Positions 1 through 9,634 of a stretch of 64,000 bases of DNA are shown piece after piece. Source of the DNA: Microbacterium sp. H83 (GTDB lineage Bacteria > Actinomycetota > Actinomycetes > Actinomycetales > Microbacteriaceae); the NCBI RefSeq assembly GCF_001650405.1, contig NZ_LWCU01000006.1:17003-81002 (forward strand), given 5' to 3'. Positions within the stretch are counted from its first letter, which is position 1; each line of letters begins with the position of its first letter. The position numbers and the translations under genes are program-made. The notes beneath the pieces were generated by a model, which saw nothing but the letters and a program-made list of their open reading frames with translations, did no database searches and was not told where the DNA came from.

Positions 1-20
1 CCGCCCTGCTCTGCCCCGTC

Positions 21-99
21 ACTTTCCGCGGCCTTTGCCAACTTCTGCGGCCTCGATGGCGCCCCGTGGCCGCAGAAGTCCGCGGTGGCCGCAGAAGTT
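21..99. repeat. Left cluster of ACTTCTGCGGCC palindromic repeats
   Basis: Copies of the 12-mer ACTTCTGCGGCC or its reverse complement lie at 41-52 (forward), 68-79 (reverse) and 87-98 (reverse), with a degenerate forward copy near 21-33. The 41-52 and 68-79 copies form a 12-bp stem with a 15-nt loop. The same motif occurs as four more copies immediately after the following gene at 1061-1134, and I did not notice it elsewhere in the window. The placement on both sides of one gene suggests a linked unit; that link is inference. Confidence 0.75.
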
Positions 100-201
100 G
101 ATGCCCTCATCCCTTCTGCACAGCGCAGACCAGCGGTCGGTTCTTCCCCGATCGCGTCGTGGGCGAGGTTCCCCGTGCCATCGACACCGCATCCTTGGTC
201 G

Positions 202-1050
202 ATGGACCTGACCGCATGGCTCGCTGCCCACGGCGGTATCGCGCATCGATCGGATGCCGCAGCGCACGGCTTCTCCCCTCGCCGCGTGCGGGCGGCGATC
301 AGGGCGGGTGAAGTGCGCCGCGTACGAGCGCAGTGGGTGGCGCTCGATTCCGCCCCCGAGGACCTCACGGCGGCCGCCGCGGCATCCGGTCGTCTGACCT
401 GCGTCTCGCTCGCCCGACGCCGTGGATGGTGGATACCCGATGGAGCGGATGCCGGACTGCACCTTCAGGTCGGCACGAACGCCCATCGCCATCGCGACGA
501 TGCGACGCTGCACTGGGGTGCACCGCTCGTCGATCGCGGTGCCCGAGAACTCACAGCCTCCGTCGAAGACGCTTTGGCGCACATCGCAGTCTGCTGCACA
601 CACGAAGACGCCCGGGTGATGTGGGAGTCAGCCGTCCGGGTGGAGCGCCTCGACCTGGAGGCCCTCCGGCTCGTGCGGTGGCGCGAGCCGCGCTCTCGCG
701 GTCTCGCCGACCAGGTCGTCGGGCTGTCGGACTCCGGCCTCGAGACCATCTTCGTCGTGCGACTCAGCGGCTGGGGCGTGCCGGTGCGTCAGCAGGTCCG
801 ACTGGCAGGACGGCGAGTGGACATCGTCATCGGCTCGCACCTGGTCATCCAGATCGACGGGTACGCTCACCACGCGTCATCGGCGCAGCGCGGCTCCGAC
901 GTCGCTCACGATGCCGAACTGCGCCTCCGTGGCTACACGGTGCTGCGGTTCACCTACGGTCAGATCGTGCACGACTGGCAGCGGGTCGAGCGCACTCTGC
1001 AGGCCGCCATCGCGCGCGGCCTGCACCTGCCACCCGGTCGTCGCAGCTGA
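202..1050 (+). CDS. AbiEi-like N-terminal domain / DUF559 nuclease-fold protein
   Basis: A 282-residue protein, starting at the ATG in front of DLTAWLAAHGG; an upstream in-frame ATG at 85 lies in the repeat cluster and is less likely. Residues 1-60 resemble the winged-helix domain of AbiEi-type antitoxins. Residues 180-280 match DUF559, a small Vsr-like restriction-endonuclease fold (SGLE at 178-181, RVDIVI at 205-210, IQIDG at 216-220, then a C-terminal helix). In this family the strand usually reads I-E-x-D-G; here the acidic residue is Gln217, so catalysis may be lost or altered. No partner toxin gene is adjacent. Microbacteriaceae carry many such genes of unknown role. Palindromic repeats flank both ends. 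Family assignment is fairly safe; function is unknown. Confidence 0.75.
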   Translation: MDLTAWLAAHGGIAHRSDAAAHGFSPRRVRAAIRAGEVRRVRAQWVALDSAPEDLTAAAAASGRLTCVSLARRRGWWIPDGADAGLHLQVGTNAHRHRDDATLHWGAPLVDRGARELTASVEDALAHIAVCCTHEDARVMWESAVRVERLDLEALRLVRWREPRSRGLADQVVGLSDSGLETIFVVRLSGWGVPVRQQVRLAGRRVDIVIGSHLVIQIDGYAHHASSAQRGSDVAHDAELRLRGYTVLRFTYGQIVHDWQRVERTLQAAIARGLHLPPGRRS

Positions 1051-1060
1051 GGTGAGCACG

Positions 1061-1139
1061 TTCTGCGGCCATGAGCGACTTCTGCGGCCACGACATCCTG
1101 GTCGTGGCCGCAGAAGTTGACGATGGCCGCAGAAGTCGA
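1061..1139. repeat. Right nested palindrome of ACTTCTGCGGCC repeats, probable bidirectional terminator
   Basis: An inner perfect 17-bp inverted repeat (1078-1094 with 1101-1117, loop ATCCTG) sits inside an outer perfect 12-bp inverted repeat (1061-1072 with 1123-1134). All four arms contain the TTCTGCGGCC core. It lies between two convergent genes (stops at 1050 and 1155), so it could terminate both transcripts, although no T-run follows. The same core is found upstream of the gene at 202. Confidence 0.8.
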
Positions 1140-1154
1140 CGAGTATCCCGAGGG

Positions 1155-2969
1155 CTAGACCAGGGTCTCCTGCCATGCCGCGTGCAGTTGGGCGAACTTG
1201 CCGGTGCCGCCGATGAGAGCATCCGGCGTGTCGTCCTCGATGATGCGCCCGTGCTCCATGACGAGCACGCGATCGGCGATCGCGACCGTCGAGAGCCGAT
1301 GAGCGATGATGATCGCCGTCCGGTCCTTGAGCAGCGTCTGCAGAGCGTCCTGGATCAGCCGCTCCGACGGGATGTCGAGCGACGCGGTGGCCTCGTCGAG
1401 GATCAGCACCCCCGGATCGGCGAGGAAGGCGCGCGCGAACGAGATCAGCTGCCGCTGCCCCGCGGAGACACGACCGCCGCGCTTGTTGACGTCGGTGCCG
1501 TAGCCGTCAGGGAGCGACGAGATGAACCCGTCCGCGCCCACTGCCCGCGCCGCGGCCCTGATCTCGTCCAACGTCGCGTCGGGCTTCCCCAGCGCGATGT
1601 TGTCGGCGACCGTGCCGCTGAAGAGGTAGGCCTCCTGCGTCACCATCACGATGGCACGGCGGAGATCCTTCGGATGCAGCTGACGGAGGTCGACGCCGTC
1701 GAGGGTGACAGAGCCGATCGACGGGTCGTAGAACCGCGAGATCAGCTTCGCGAGCGTCGACTTGCCGGCGCCCGTGGTGCCGACGAGCGCGATCGTCTGC
1801 CCCGCCGGGATGTCCAGCGAGAAGTTCGGAAGGATCGTCTTCTCTCCGTTGTACCCGAAGGTGACCTCGTCGAAGCGGACGTGACCGCGGGACTCCCAGA
1901 GGTCGACCGGCTTCTCGGGGTCGGGCACCGTGGGCACCTCCTCGAGCACTCCGGACACCTTCTCCAGTGCGGCGGTCGCCGACTGGTAGGAGTTCAGGAA
2001 CATCGCGATCTCCTGCATCGGCGCGAAGAAGTTCCGCACGTACAGGACGGCCGAGAGCAGCACGCCCACCGTGAGCGCCCCGTCGGACACGCGGATGCCG
2101 CCCCAGAGCACGACGATGCCGAGCACGAGAGCGGCGACGCCCATCAGCCCCGGCTCGAACGTGCCGAACAGCAGCAGCGAGCGACGGTTCACGTCGCGGT
2201 ACTCTCCCGCGATGCCCTGGAAGGCGGCGTCGTTGCGCGGCTCCTTGCGGAACGCCTTGACGGCGCGGATGCCCGTCATGGTCTCGACGAACTGCACGAT
2301 GACCTTGGCGCTGATCACCCGGGACTCGCGGTAGACGAGCTGCGAGCGCGAGTAGAACCACCGCATGAGGAAGAACAGCGGCACGCCGCCGATCGCGAGG
2401 ATGAGCCCCGACTGCCAGTCCCAGACGCACAGCGCGATGAACGTGAACAGACCGAACAGCACCCCCGAGACCAGCTCGTTGAGGCCGCCGTCGAGCAGCT
2501 CCCTGATCGAGTCGAGGTCGCTGGTCTGCCGCGAGATGATGCGCCCCGATGTGTACGACTCGTGGAACTCCAGGCTCAGTCGCTGCGTGTGGAGGAAGAT
2601 GCGCTTGCGCAGATCGAGCAGCACCGCCTGGGTCAGCTTGGCCGCGATGATCACGTACCAGGCGATCATGGCCGCCGCGACGGCACCGGCGAGCAGGTAG
2701 ATCCCGCCGATCACGAACGTCGGCATCCAGTCCGCGCGCTCGAGCACGGCGGGCAGCGCCCGGTCGAGCCCGATGCTGATCAGGATGGGTCCCGCGACCT
2801 GCAGAGCGGTCGAGATCACCAGCACGACCGCGGCCAGCGCGATCTGCGCCTTGAGGGGACGCACGAGCGAGCCGAGCAGCCGCAGCGAACGACGGCGGAT
2901 CGCCCGGCTCTCCTCGCGGGTGTATCGGGAGCGGTCCTCGTCCTGGGTTCCCGTGATGGCGGAGCTCAT
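1155..2969 (-). CDS. ABC exporter half-transporter (second subunit of a heterodimer)
   Basis: A 604-residue type IV ABC exporter: six membrane helices in roughly residues 35-330, then an ATPase domain. Walker A (GTTGAGKST), Q-loop and a normal Walker B with catalytic Glu ([11 protein letters not shown]) are present. The signature motif is degenerate, SAGQ in place of SGGQ. Its ATG overlaps the stop of the upstream exporter gene (ATGA, 2966-2969), so the two are translationally coupled and form one transporter. In the assembled dimer this altered signature faces the upstream subunit's altered Walker B, giving one degenerate and one complete ATP site, as in BmrCD/TM287-288-type exporters. A multidrug or lipid-like substrate is likely; the sequence does not identify it. 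Confidence 0.93.
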   Translation of the reverse strand: MSSAITGTQDEDRSRYTREESRAIRRRSLRLLGSLVRPLKAQIALAAVVLVISTALQVAGPILISIGLDRALPAVLERADWMPTFVIGGIYLLAGAVAAAMIAWYVIIAAKLTQAVLLDLRKRIFLHTQRLSLEFHESYTSGRIISRQTSDLDSIRELLDGGLNELVSGVLFGLFTFIALCVWDWQSGLILAIGGVPLFFLMRWFYSRSQLVYRESRVISAKVIVQFVETMTGIRAVKAFRKEPRNDAAFQGIAGEYRDVNRRSLLLFGTFEPGLMGVAALVLGIVVLWGGIRVSDGALTVGVLLSAVLYVRNFFAPMQEIAMFLNSYQSATAALEKVSGVLEEVPTVPDPEKPVDLWESRGHVRFDEVTFGYNGEKTILPNFSLDIPAGQTIALVGTTGAGKSTLAKLISRFYDPSIGSVTLDGVDLRQLHPKDLRRAIVMVTQEAYLFSGTVADNIALGKPDATLDEIRAAARAVGADGFISSLPDGYGTDVNKRGGRVSAGQRQLISFARAFLADPGVLILDEATASLDIPSERLIQDALQTLLKDRTAIIIAHRLSTVAIADRVLVMEHGRIIEDDTPDALIGGTGKFAQLHAAWQETLV

Positions 2970-4852
2970 CGCGACACCTCCCTCTCGTCGGCCAGGTCTT
3001 CGACGGCGGCGTCCTCGCGGATGATCGGGATGGCGCCGGTTCGGGCCGCCTCCTCCGCCTCGAGGCTCGAGATCACATGACGGTAGTGGCGGCTCGTCCT
3101 CAGCAGCTCGCTGTGGGTGCCGACCGCCGTGACGCGTCCGGCCTCCAGCAGTGCGACGCGATCGGCCAGCGCGACCGTCGAGGGACGGTGGGCGACGATC
3201 ATCGCCGTCGTGTCGGCCAGCACATGACGCAGCGCCTCCTCGACGAGCGCCTCGGTGTCGACGTCGAGCGCCGACAGCGGGTCGTCCAGAACGAGCACCT
3301 TCGGCTTCGCCGCCACGGCGCGGGCCAGTGCGAGGCGCTGACGCTGACCTCCCGACAGGCTCAGTCCCTCTTCGCCGATGATGGTCTCGACGCCCTCGGG
3401 GAGGGAGTCGACGAACGCCGCCTGGGCGACGTCGAGCGCCTCGCGCAGGACCCGTTCGGCCTCGTCGCTGTGGATGTCGAGCTCGGCGCGCCCGAGCAGC
3501 ACGTTCTCCCGCACGGATGCCGAGAACAGCGTCGCGTCCTCGAACGCCATCGCGATGTGCTGGCGCAGCTCGGCGAGCGGGAGATCCCGGACGTCGACCC
3601 CGTCGAGCGTGACGCGACCTCCGGTCACGTCGTACAGACGCGTCGGCAGGGTCGTCAGAGTGGTCTTGCCGCTGCCGGTCAGACCGACCAGCGCCATCGT
3701 CTCCCCCGGGCGCAGCACGAGATCGATGCCGTCGAGCAGGTCGCGCTCGCTCGCTCCCGCATCCTGGTAGCGGAAGTGAGCGCCCTCGAACGCGAGCAGG
3801 CCGCGCGGCTCGTCGATGTGGACGGGGTGCTCGGGATCCGTGATCGTGTTCGTCTCCGAGAAGATGTCGAAGATGCGGTCCGTCGCGGTGCGCGCATCGA
3901 GCATGAACGAGAACAGGAATCCGATCGACTCGATCGGCCACCGCAGGACCGTCGCCATCGCGAAGAACGCGAACAGCTCCGGCAGCTCGATCGCGCCCTG
4001 CGAGATGAGCCAGATACCCGTCATCAGGCTCAGGCCGAACGCGATCTGGGGCATGAGGTCGAGCCAGAACCAGATCGATGCGATCGCCCCGGCCTTGCTC
4101 ATCTCGGTCTCGCGCAGGGTCTCGGCCTGGCGGCTGAAGCGGCGGAGCGCATGCGTGCCGCGTCCGAACGCCTTGAGTACGCGGATGCCGTGCACGCTCT
4201 CCTCGACACTGGTGGCGAGGTCTCCGGCCTGGTCCTGGCTGCGACGCGTCAGTGCGCCGTAGCGCTTCTCGAACAGATACCCACGGACCCACAGCGGGAT
4301 CGCGGTCACGATGAAGATCACTCCGAGCAGCCAGTGCCAGCGGAACAGCAGCACCGCGCCGATGATGATCGTCAGGACGTTGACCACCAGCAGCACGAGC
4401 CCGAACGCGAGCCATCGGCGGATCAGGCCGATGTCCTGCATCATGCGGCTGAGCAGCTGGCCCGACTGCCACCGATCGTGGAAGGACACCGGCAGCGTCT
4501 GCAGCCGCGCGTACAGCTCGGTGCGCATCTTGTACTCGACCTCGGTCGAGGGGTTGAGCACGAACTGGCGGCGCAGCCACACCATCAGGGCCTCGCCGAG
4601 CGCGAGTCCGAAGACGGCCAGCGCGCCCCACACGATCGCGTCGACCGCGCCGCTCTGCACCGGGCCGCGGATGATCTGCTCGAGGACGATCGGGATCATC
4701 AGCGCGATGACCGCGGCGGCGAGCGCGCTGACGGCGCCCCCCGCAAGACGCCAGATGACCGGCATGACGAAGGGCTTCAGGCGCCACAGTGCGGCGACGG
4801 TGGAGAGGGAGGAGGACGGCGAGGCGTTCTGCGATGAAGGCGAGGAGGACAT
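2966..4852 (-). CDS. ABC exporter half-transporter (first subunit of a heterodimer)
   Basis: A 628-residue membrane ATPase with a Ser-rich N-terminal tail, six helices (about residues 40-320) and an ATPase domain with Walker A (GLTGSGKTT), a perfect LSGGQ signature and Walker [12 protein letters not shown]. The catalytic Glu after Walker B is replaced by Asp, marking the non-hydrolytic site of a heterodimeric exporter. It is the first gene of a two-gene operon with the subunit at 1155-2969 and is preceded by a possible 21-codon leader (4955-5020), which may mean that expression responds to translation conditions. The role is probable drug or metabolite efflux; the substrate is unknown. Confidence 0.93.
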   Translation of the reverse strand: MSSSPSSQNASPSSSLSTVAALWRLKPFVMPVIWRLAGGAVSALAAAVIALMIPIVLEQIIRGPVQSGAVDAIVWGALAVFGLALGEALMVWLRRQFVLNPSTEVEYKMRTELYARLQTLPVSFHDRWQSGQLLSRMMQDIGLIRRWLAFGLVLLVVNVLTIIIGAVLLFRWHWLLGVIFIVTAIPLWVRGYLFEKRYGALTRRSQDQAGDLATSVEESVHGIRVLKAFGRGTHALRRFSRQAETLRETEMSKAGAIASIWFWLDLMPQIAFGLSLMTGIWLISQGAIELPELFAFFAMATVLRWPIESIGFLFSFMLDARTATDRIFDIFSETNTITDPEHPVHIDEPRGLLAFEGAHFRYQDAGASERDLLDGIDLVLRPGETMALVGLTGSGKTTLTTLPTRLYDVTGGRVTLDGVDVRDLPLAELRQHIAMAFEDATLFSASVRENVLLGRAELDIHSDEAERVLREALDVAQAAFVDSLPEGVETIIGEEGLSLSGGQRQRLALARAVAAKPKVLVLDDPLSALDVDTEALVEEALRHVLADTTAMIVAHRPSTVALADRVALLEAGRVTAVGTHSELLRTSRHYRHVISSLEAEEAARTGAIPIIREDAAVEDLADEREVSR

Positions 4853-4954
4853 GGCTCTCAGACGAGTTTCGTATGGGAAGAGTGATGCGAGCGGAGCCGG
4901 ACGCGCGGCGGACTCTCGGAGTCCGGCGGCCGGTGCAGGGAGGGCGCGGAGGCT

Positions 4955-5020
4955 CTAGCGGAGCGGGCGCGCCGGGGTCGAGCCGTGAGCGGCGATCTGC
5001 ACATCGGCGATCGTTGTCAT
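4955..5020 (-). CDS. Possible 21-residue leader peptide of the ABC exporter operon
   Basis: A short reading frame with a near-ideal ribosome site (GAGGAGG, 5 nt before the ATG). It starts [10 protein letters not shown] and ends ARPLR-stop. It ends 102 nt before the exporter ATG at 4852. Between them lies a short hairpin (GGACTC/GAGTCC around 4911-4925), a possible attenuation element. Upstream frames ending in Arg-rich peptides are known to control drug-resistance genes by ribosome stalling. No family match can be claimed for this one. The rest of 4853-5159 shows no other gene. Confidence 0.5.
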   Translation of the reverse strand: MTTIADVQIAAHGSTPARPLR

Positions 5021-5159
5021 GATGTCCTCCTCAGGGGCTCGGCGGTGTCGTCCGGTCGGCGCGACAGCCCACCAGCCTATTCCTGGGAACAAGCTGAGCG
5101 CAAGAGAGATTCCCGAGTCCTCCGATCTCTCTCGCAGCCTCCTCTCCCTCCTCCCGGCA

Positions 5160-5657
5160 TCAGCGCTCGGCGGCCTCGCGGGCGAGCAGGCTCTCCTTCA
5201 CGTCGAGGCCCCAGGCGAAGCCGCCCAGGCTGCCGTCGCTGCGCAGCACCCGGTGGCACGGGACGAAGAGGGCGGGCGCGTTGCGCGCGCAGATCGACGC
5301 CGCCGCGCGGACGGCTCGCGGATTGCCGAGCCGCGCCGCGAAGGAGGTGTACGTCAGGGGCTCCCCCGGGCCGATCGCCCGCAGCGCCGACCACCCGGCG
5401 AGCTGCAGTTCGGTGCCGATCTGCCTCACTGCGACGCCGTCGATCGCCGAGAGGTCCCCGTCGTAGTAGGCCAGCGCGGCGGCGGCGGCATCCGTCGCGC
5501 CCTCCGCCACCGATGCGGGTCGCGCGGCGGCCGGCAGGCGACCGACGATCGTTGCTTGCTCGGCGGTCCACCCCGAGGCGAGCACCTGCTGACGCTCGTC
5601 GGCGAGGATCGTGAAGGCACCGTCCGGGGTGTCGATGGTCTGGATGAGAGCGGTCAT
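5160..5657 (-). CDS. ogt: Methylated-DNA--[protein]-cysteine S-methyltransferase
   Basis: A 165-residue suicide repair protein that moves the alkyl group from O6-alkylguanine in DNA to its own cysteine. The active-site motif PCHRV places the acceptor at Cys134, and the helix-turn-helix Arg finger region (residues 110-122) and C-terminal GGFAWG loop are present. Length is normal for the family. The ATG at 5655-5657 overlaps the stop of the upstream AlkA/Ada-type gene (ATGA), so the two alkylation-repair genes form an operon and are probably induced together by the Ada-like domain of that protein. Confidence 0.95.
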   Translation of the reverse strand: MTALIQTIDTPDGAFTILADERQQVLASGWTAEQATIVGRLPAAARPASVAEGATDAAAAALAYYDGDLSAIDGVAVRQIGTELQLAGWSALRAIGPGEPLTYTSFAARLGNPRAVRAAASICARNAPALFVPCHRVLRSDGSLGGFAWGLDVKESLLAREAAER

Positions 5658-7177
5658 GAGATCTCCTTCGAGGCGAGACGGGCGGAGGGGGACGAAGTGA
5701 TCGGCGCCCGCCGACCCCGCGGCGCGCGCGGTGTGCGGATCGGCGCAGCGCGCCACAGATGCGCGCTGAGGTAGCTGCGCCAGGGCGCGGCCCGCTCGGC
5801 CCAGGCGACGAGCGGACCCGGGGCGCCGGGGAGGCCGGACGCGGCCGCCCCCGCGCGGAGTGCGACATCGCCGGGGAGCAGAACGTCCGGATCGCCGAGG
5901 ACCCGCATCCGCACGTAGTCGGCCGTCCACGGTCCGATGCCCGGCATCGCGAGCAGCGCGGCGCGCTGCTCTGCTCCGTCGTCGCCGACCGTGAGGGTCA
6001 GCGACCCGTCGGCGAGAGCCTCGGCCGCGCCGACCAGCGCCCTGATGCGGGCCGCAGGTCCGCGGAGCACCTCGGCGCCGTGCGCGGCGATCGCCGACAT
6101 CGTCGGGAAGAGCAGTCCCTGCTCGGTGCGCTCACCGAGCGCGTCCGTCAGCGCGGTCAGCGCCGTGCGCGCGGCGACGACGGTGATCTGCTGCCCCACC
6201 ATCGCCCGGATCAGCATCTCGTGCGGATCAGCGGACCCCGGAACGCGGATGCCCGGTGTGCGCGCGACGAGCGGCGCGATCTCGGGGTGGGCGCTCAGAG
6301 CCTGGTCGATCGCGAGCGGATCGGCGTCGAGATCGAACACCCGGCGCACGGTCGAGACCAGCGGAGCGAGATCGCCGAGCTGCGTCACCCGCGCGCGGAG
6401 CTGCAATCGCTGCGCGGCATCCTGACCGACCTGGAACCAGGCCGGCCCGCCGGGCATCCGCAGGTGTCGGGCGAAAGACGTCGCCGTGGCCTCCTCCACC
6501 CCCGAGACCGCACGCGCCGCCATCCAGTCGAAGACGCCGCGGGCATCGAGCGGCCCCCGGTACGGGAGAGCGAGATCGATGGCACCCGGTGCCGTCGTGG
6601 TGTGCGAGCGACGCCGCGCGCGCAGCTCGCCCGGCGTGAGCCCGAAGACCTCGCGGATGGTGTCGTTGCACTGGCGGATGCTCGCGAAGCCCGCCGAGAA
6701 CGCGACGTCGGAGATCGCCATGTCGGTGCCCACGAGGAGCATGCGCGCGGTGTGCGCCCTGTGCGCTCGCGCCAGTGCCAGCGGCCCCGCGCCGAGCTCG
6801 GTCGACAGCACTCGAGTGAGGTGCCGCGTGGAGTAGCCGAGGCGCATCGCGAGCCCCGACACGCCTTCGCGCTCGACGATGCCGGAGGCGATGAGTCGCA
6901 TCGCCCTGGCGGCCACGTCGCTGCGCAGGTCCCAGGCGGGTGAGCCGGGCGCGGCCTCGGGGAGGCACCGCTTGCAGGCCCGGAACCCCGCCTCGTGCGC
7001 TGCGGCGCTCGTCGGATAGAACGTGACGTTCTCGGGTCTCGGCGTGCGCGCGGGACAGCTCGGACGGCAGTAGATGCCGGTGGACCGCACCGCCGTCACG
7101 AACTGGCCGTCGAACCGCGTGTCTCGCGCGCTGATCGCTCGATACCGCTCGTCGAAGTCCGTCACGGGGAAGCTCAT
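5654..7177 (-). CDS. Ada-like regulator fused to AlkA 3-methyladenine DNA glycosylase
   Basis: A 507-residue three-part protein. Residues 1-80 are the Ada methylphosphotriester domain with all four zinc Cys (37, 41, 68, 71), Cys37 being the methyl acceptor position. Residues 85-190 are an AraC-type double helix-turn-helix. Residues about 200-480 are the AlkA N-terminal domain and HhH-GPD glycosylase ([12 protein letters not shown], then the catalytic Asp in LLPGDVALR). The last 30 residues are basic and extra. It should excise alkylated bases and, when methylated, activate its own operon, which continues into ogt. GAAGG precedes the ATG. This domain order is common in actinobacteria. Confidence 0.94.
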   Translation of the reverse strand: MSFPVTDFDERYRAISARDTRFDGQFVTAVRSTGIYCRPSCPARTPRPENVTFYPTSAAAHEAGFRACKRCLPEAAPGSPAWDLRSDVAARAMRLIASGIVEREGVSGLAMRLGYSTRHLTRVLSTELGAGPLALARAHRAHTARMLLVGTDMAISDVAFSAGFASIRQCNDTIREVFGLTPGELRARRRSHTTTAPGAIDLALPYRGPLDARGVFDWMAARAVSGVEEATATSFARHLRMPGGPAWFQVGQDAAQRLQLRARVTQLGDLAPLVSTVRRVFDLDADPLAIDQALSAHPEIAPLVARTPGIRVPGSADPHEMLIRAMVGQQITVVAARTALTALTDALGERTEQGLLFPTMSAIAAHGAEVLRGPAARIRALVGAAEALADGSLTLTVGDDGAEQRAALLAMPGIGPWTADYVRMRVLGDPDVLLPGDVALRAGAAASGLPGAPGPLVAWAERAAPWRSYLSAHLWRAAPIRTPRAPRGRRAPITSSPSARLASKEIS

Positions 7178-7356
7178 GCCTTCACTCTGTCACGCGCCAC
7201 CGACATCGGCTGGCGGAAATCGGACACGGCTGTGGAAGGTCGCTTCCTCGGACGCGACGCGCACGGCGACGCGCACGCCGAGACGCCGCGAGGCTCCCCC
7301 GGCCGACACGGCGCGAAGGAGCCTCGGCGCCGGTGGCGGCGCGATCCGCTCTCGGA

Positions 7357-8964
7357 TCAGTGGAAGAAGTGACGCTCCCCGGTGAAGAACATCGTGACGC
7401 CGGCCTTGCGAGCGGCATCCACGACCTCCTCATCGCGCACCGATCCGCCGGGCTGCACGATCGCGGTGACGCCCGCATCGATCAGCACCTGCGCGCCGTC
7501 GGCGAACGGGAAGAACGCGTCCGAGGCGGCGACGGAGCCGGCGGCGCGGTCGCCCGCACGCTCCACCGCGAGCCGGCAGGAGTCGACGCGGTTGACCTGC
7601 CCCATGCCGACCCCGACCGTGGCGTTGTCCTTCGCGAGGACGATCGCATTCGACTTCACGGCGCGGCAGGCCTTCCACGCGAAGATGAGGTTCTCCATCT
7701 CCTCGTCGCTCGGACGCTCACCCGAGACGAGCTCCCAGTTCTTCGCGACCGACACGATGTCGTCGGGGAACCGGTCGGCATCCTGCAGCAGCAGACCGCC
7801 GGAGACGAGGCGAACGTCCATGCGCTCCTGCTGCCAGTCCTCGGGCAGCTGCAGCAGACGGAGGTTCTTCTTCGCCTTGAAGACCTCGAGCGCGGCCGGC
7901 TCGAACGACGGCGCGACGATCACCTCGGTGAAGATGTCCTTGAGGTTCTCCGCCATCTTCAGCGTCACCGTGCCGTTCGCTGCGATCACCCCGCCGTACG
8001 CCGACACCGGGTCGCACTCGTGCGCGCGGAGGTGCGCGCTCGCGATGGGGTCGAGCGCATTGGGAGCGGTCGTCGCGATGCCGCAGGGGTTCGCGTGCTT
8101 GATGATCGCGACGGCGGGCTTCACCATGTCATAGGCGGCACGGAGCGCGGCATCCGCATCGACGTAGTTGTTGTACGACATCTCCTTGCCCTGCAGCTGC
8201 GTGGCCTGAGCGATGCCGTGGCCGCCGACGCGCGTGTAGATCGCGCCGCGCTGGTGCGAGTTCTCGCCGTAGCGGAGCGTCGCCAGTCTCTCGGCCTGGA
8301 TCGTCAGGTGGGTCGGCAGGTCCTCGCCGTCGCCCAGAGTGCCCTCGGCGAACCACGAGGCGACGGCCGTGTCGTAGGTGGCCGTGTGCGCGAAGGCGCG
8401 CGCGGCCAGCTCGCGACGCTGCGTGAGCGAGGTGCCGCCGGCGGCGATCGCGGCGATGATGCCGGGGTAGGACTGGGGCGAGACGACGATCGCGACGTTC
8501 GCATGGTTCTTGGCGGCGGCCCGGACCATCGCGGGGCCGCCGATGTCGATCTGCTCGACGACGTCGTCGCCCTCGGCTCCCGAGGCGACGGTCTCGACGA
8601 ACGGGTAGAGGTTCACGACGACGAGCTCGAAGGGCTCGATGCCGAGGTCGGCGAGCTGACGCTCGTGGTCCTCGAGGCGGAGGTCCGCGAGGAGCCCGCC
8701 GTGGACCTTCGGGTGCAGCGTCTTCACACGCCCGTCGAGCATCTCGGCGACACCGGTCACGGCGGCGACGTCCGTCACCTCGAAGCCCGCGTCGCGGATG
8801 GTCGCCGCCGTGGAGCCGGTCGAGACGATCTCGACATCCGCCGCGGCGAGCGCCTCGGCGAGAGCGAGCAGATCGGTCTTGTCGCTCACCGAGACGAGCG
8901 CGCGACGGATGCGGACGGTGTCTCGGTCGCGGTACAGCGAGGGGTCGTGGCGGGGGCCGGCCAT
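7357..8964 (-). CDS. purH: Bifunctional AICAR formyltransferase / IMP cyclohydrolase
   Basis: A 535-residue enzyme of the last two steps of de novo IMP synthesis, of normal length. The N-terminal cyclohydrolase (MGS-like) domain starts [10 protein letters not shown] with [11 protein letters not shown], and the C-terminal transformylase carries KHANPCG and ends with the family-typical [10 protein letters not shown]. The ATG follows a GAAGGAGC ribosome site. It is downstream of purN with a 39-nt gap on the same strand, so the two probably form an operon making IMP from phosphoribosyl intermediates. The 179 nt between its stop and the AlkA-like gene contain nothing I recognise. Confidence 0.97.
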   Translation of the reverse strand: MAGPRHDPSLYRDRDTVRIRRALVSVSDKTDLLALAEALAAADVEIVSTGSTAATIRDAGFEVTDVAAVTGVAEMLDGRVKTLHPKVHGGLLADLRLEDHERQLADLGIEPFELVVVNLYPFVETVASGAEGDDVVEQIDIGGPAMVRAAAKNHANVAIVVSPQSYPGIIAAIAAGGTSLTQRRELAARAFAHTATYDTAVASWFAEGTLGDGEDLPTHLTIQAERLATLRYGENSHQRGAIYTRVGGHGIAQATQLQGKEMSYNNYVDADAALRAAYDMVKPAVAIIKHANPCGIATTAPNALDPIASAHLRAHECDPVSAYGGVIAANGTVTLKMAENLKDIFTEVIVAPSFEPAALEVFKAKKNLRLLQLPEDWQQERMDVRLVSGGLLLQDADRFPDDIVSVAKNWELVSGERPSDEEMENLIFAWKACRAVKSNAIVLAKDNATVGVGMGQVNRVDSCRLAVERAGDRAAGSVAASDAFFPFADGAQVLIDAGVTAIVQPGGSVRDEEVVDAARKAGVTMFFTGERHFFH

Positions 8965-9003
8965 GATGGGCTCCTTCGTGCGAGGGCGGGCGTGCGGGAC
9001 GGG

Positions 9004-9591
9004 TCAGGAAGCGGAGGTGAGCGGAAGATCGCCCGTGGCGATGCGACGCACCACGTCGATGAGCAGGCGGCGCTCGACCGGCTTGATGCGCTCGTGCAGC
9101 GTGTGCTCCGTGTCGTCCGCAAGGATCGGCACCCGCTCCTGAGCGAGGATCGGGCCGGTGTCGACGCCGTCGTCGACGACGATGACGCTCGCGCCGGTCT
9201 CCCCGACCCCGGCGGCGAGCGCGTCGCGCACGCCGTGGGCGCCCGGGAACTCCGGGAGGAACGCGGGATGCGTGTTGATCAGACGCGGCGAGTACTCGGC
9301 CACGAGGGCCGGCGGGAGCAGGCGCATGAGGCCGCTCAGCACGACGAGATCGGGCTTCCAGACGGCGAGCTGCTGTGCGAGCTCCTCACCCCATGCCGCT
9401 CGACTCTCGTGCTCGTGCCACGGGACGGTGAAGCTGGGGATGCCGAACTCCTCGGCGTGGGCGAGTCCCTCCGCCTGCCGATCGGCCCCGACGACGATCA
9501 CCCTCGCGGGGAAATCGGGGTGGCGAGCGGCCTCGAGGAGGGCGCGAAGGTTCGAGCCGGTGCCCGAGATGAGAACGGCGACCGTGAGCAC
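9004..9591 (-). CDS. purN: Phosphoribosylglycinamide formyltransferase
   Basis: A 195-residue enzyme that formylates glycinamide ribonucleotide using 10-formyltetrahydrofolate. It shows the N-terminal [11 protein letters not shown] phosphate-binding loop, the [13 protein letters not shown] segment with catalytic Asn and His, and [10 protein letters not shown] with the catalytic Asp. Start is a GTG with no ribosome site, placed exactly 6 nt after a TAGACT box, so the transcript is probably leaderless. Order perM-purN-purH matches mycobacteria (Rv0955-0957). Confidence 0.96.
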   Translation of the reverse strand: MLTVAVLISGTGSNLRALLEAARHPDFPARVIVVGADRQAEGLAHAEEFGIPSFTVPWHEHESRAAWGEELAQQLAVWKPDLVVLSGLMRLLPPALVAEYSPRLINTHPAFLPEFPGAHGVRDALAAGVGETGASVIVVDDGVDTGPILAQERVPILADDTEHTLHERIKPVERRLLIDVVRRIATGDLPLTSAS

Positions 9592-9597
9592 CCGCCC

Positions 9598-9603
9598 AGT
9601 CTA
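9598..9603 (-). promoter_or_regulatory. -10 box of a leaderless purN promoter
   Basis: TAGACT on the reverse strand, followed by 6 nt and the purN GTG. No Shine-Dalgarno sequence lies between them. Confidence 0.6.
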
Positions 9604-9634
9604 GCGGGGAGGGGAACAGACGCCGATCGGCGGG

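Noticed and set aside
21..1139. Repeat clusters considered as a CRISPR array
   Set aside because: Copies alternate in orientation, have irregular spacing and flank a gene; no regular spacers and no cas genes.
1071..3080. Long plus-strand open frame (669 codons) across the ABC exporter genes
   Set aside because: It is antisense to a well-conserved ATPase. High GC removes stop codons in the opposite frames, and the translation is Arg/Asp/His-rich with no domain.
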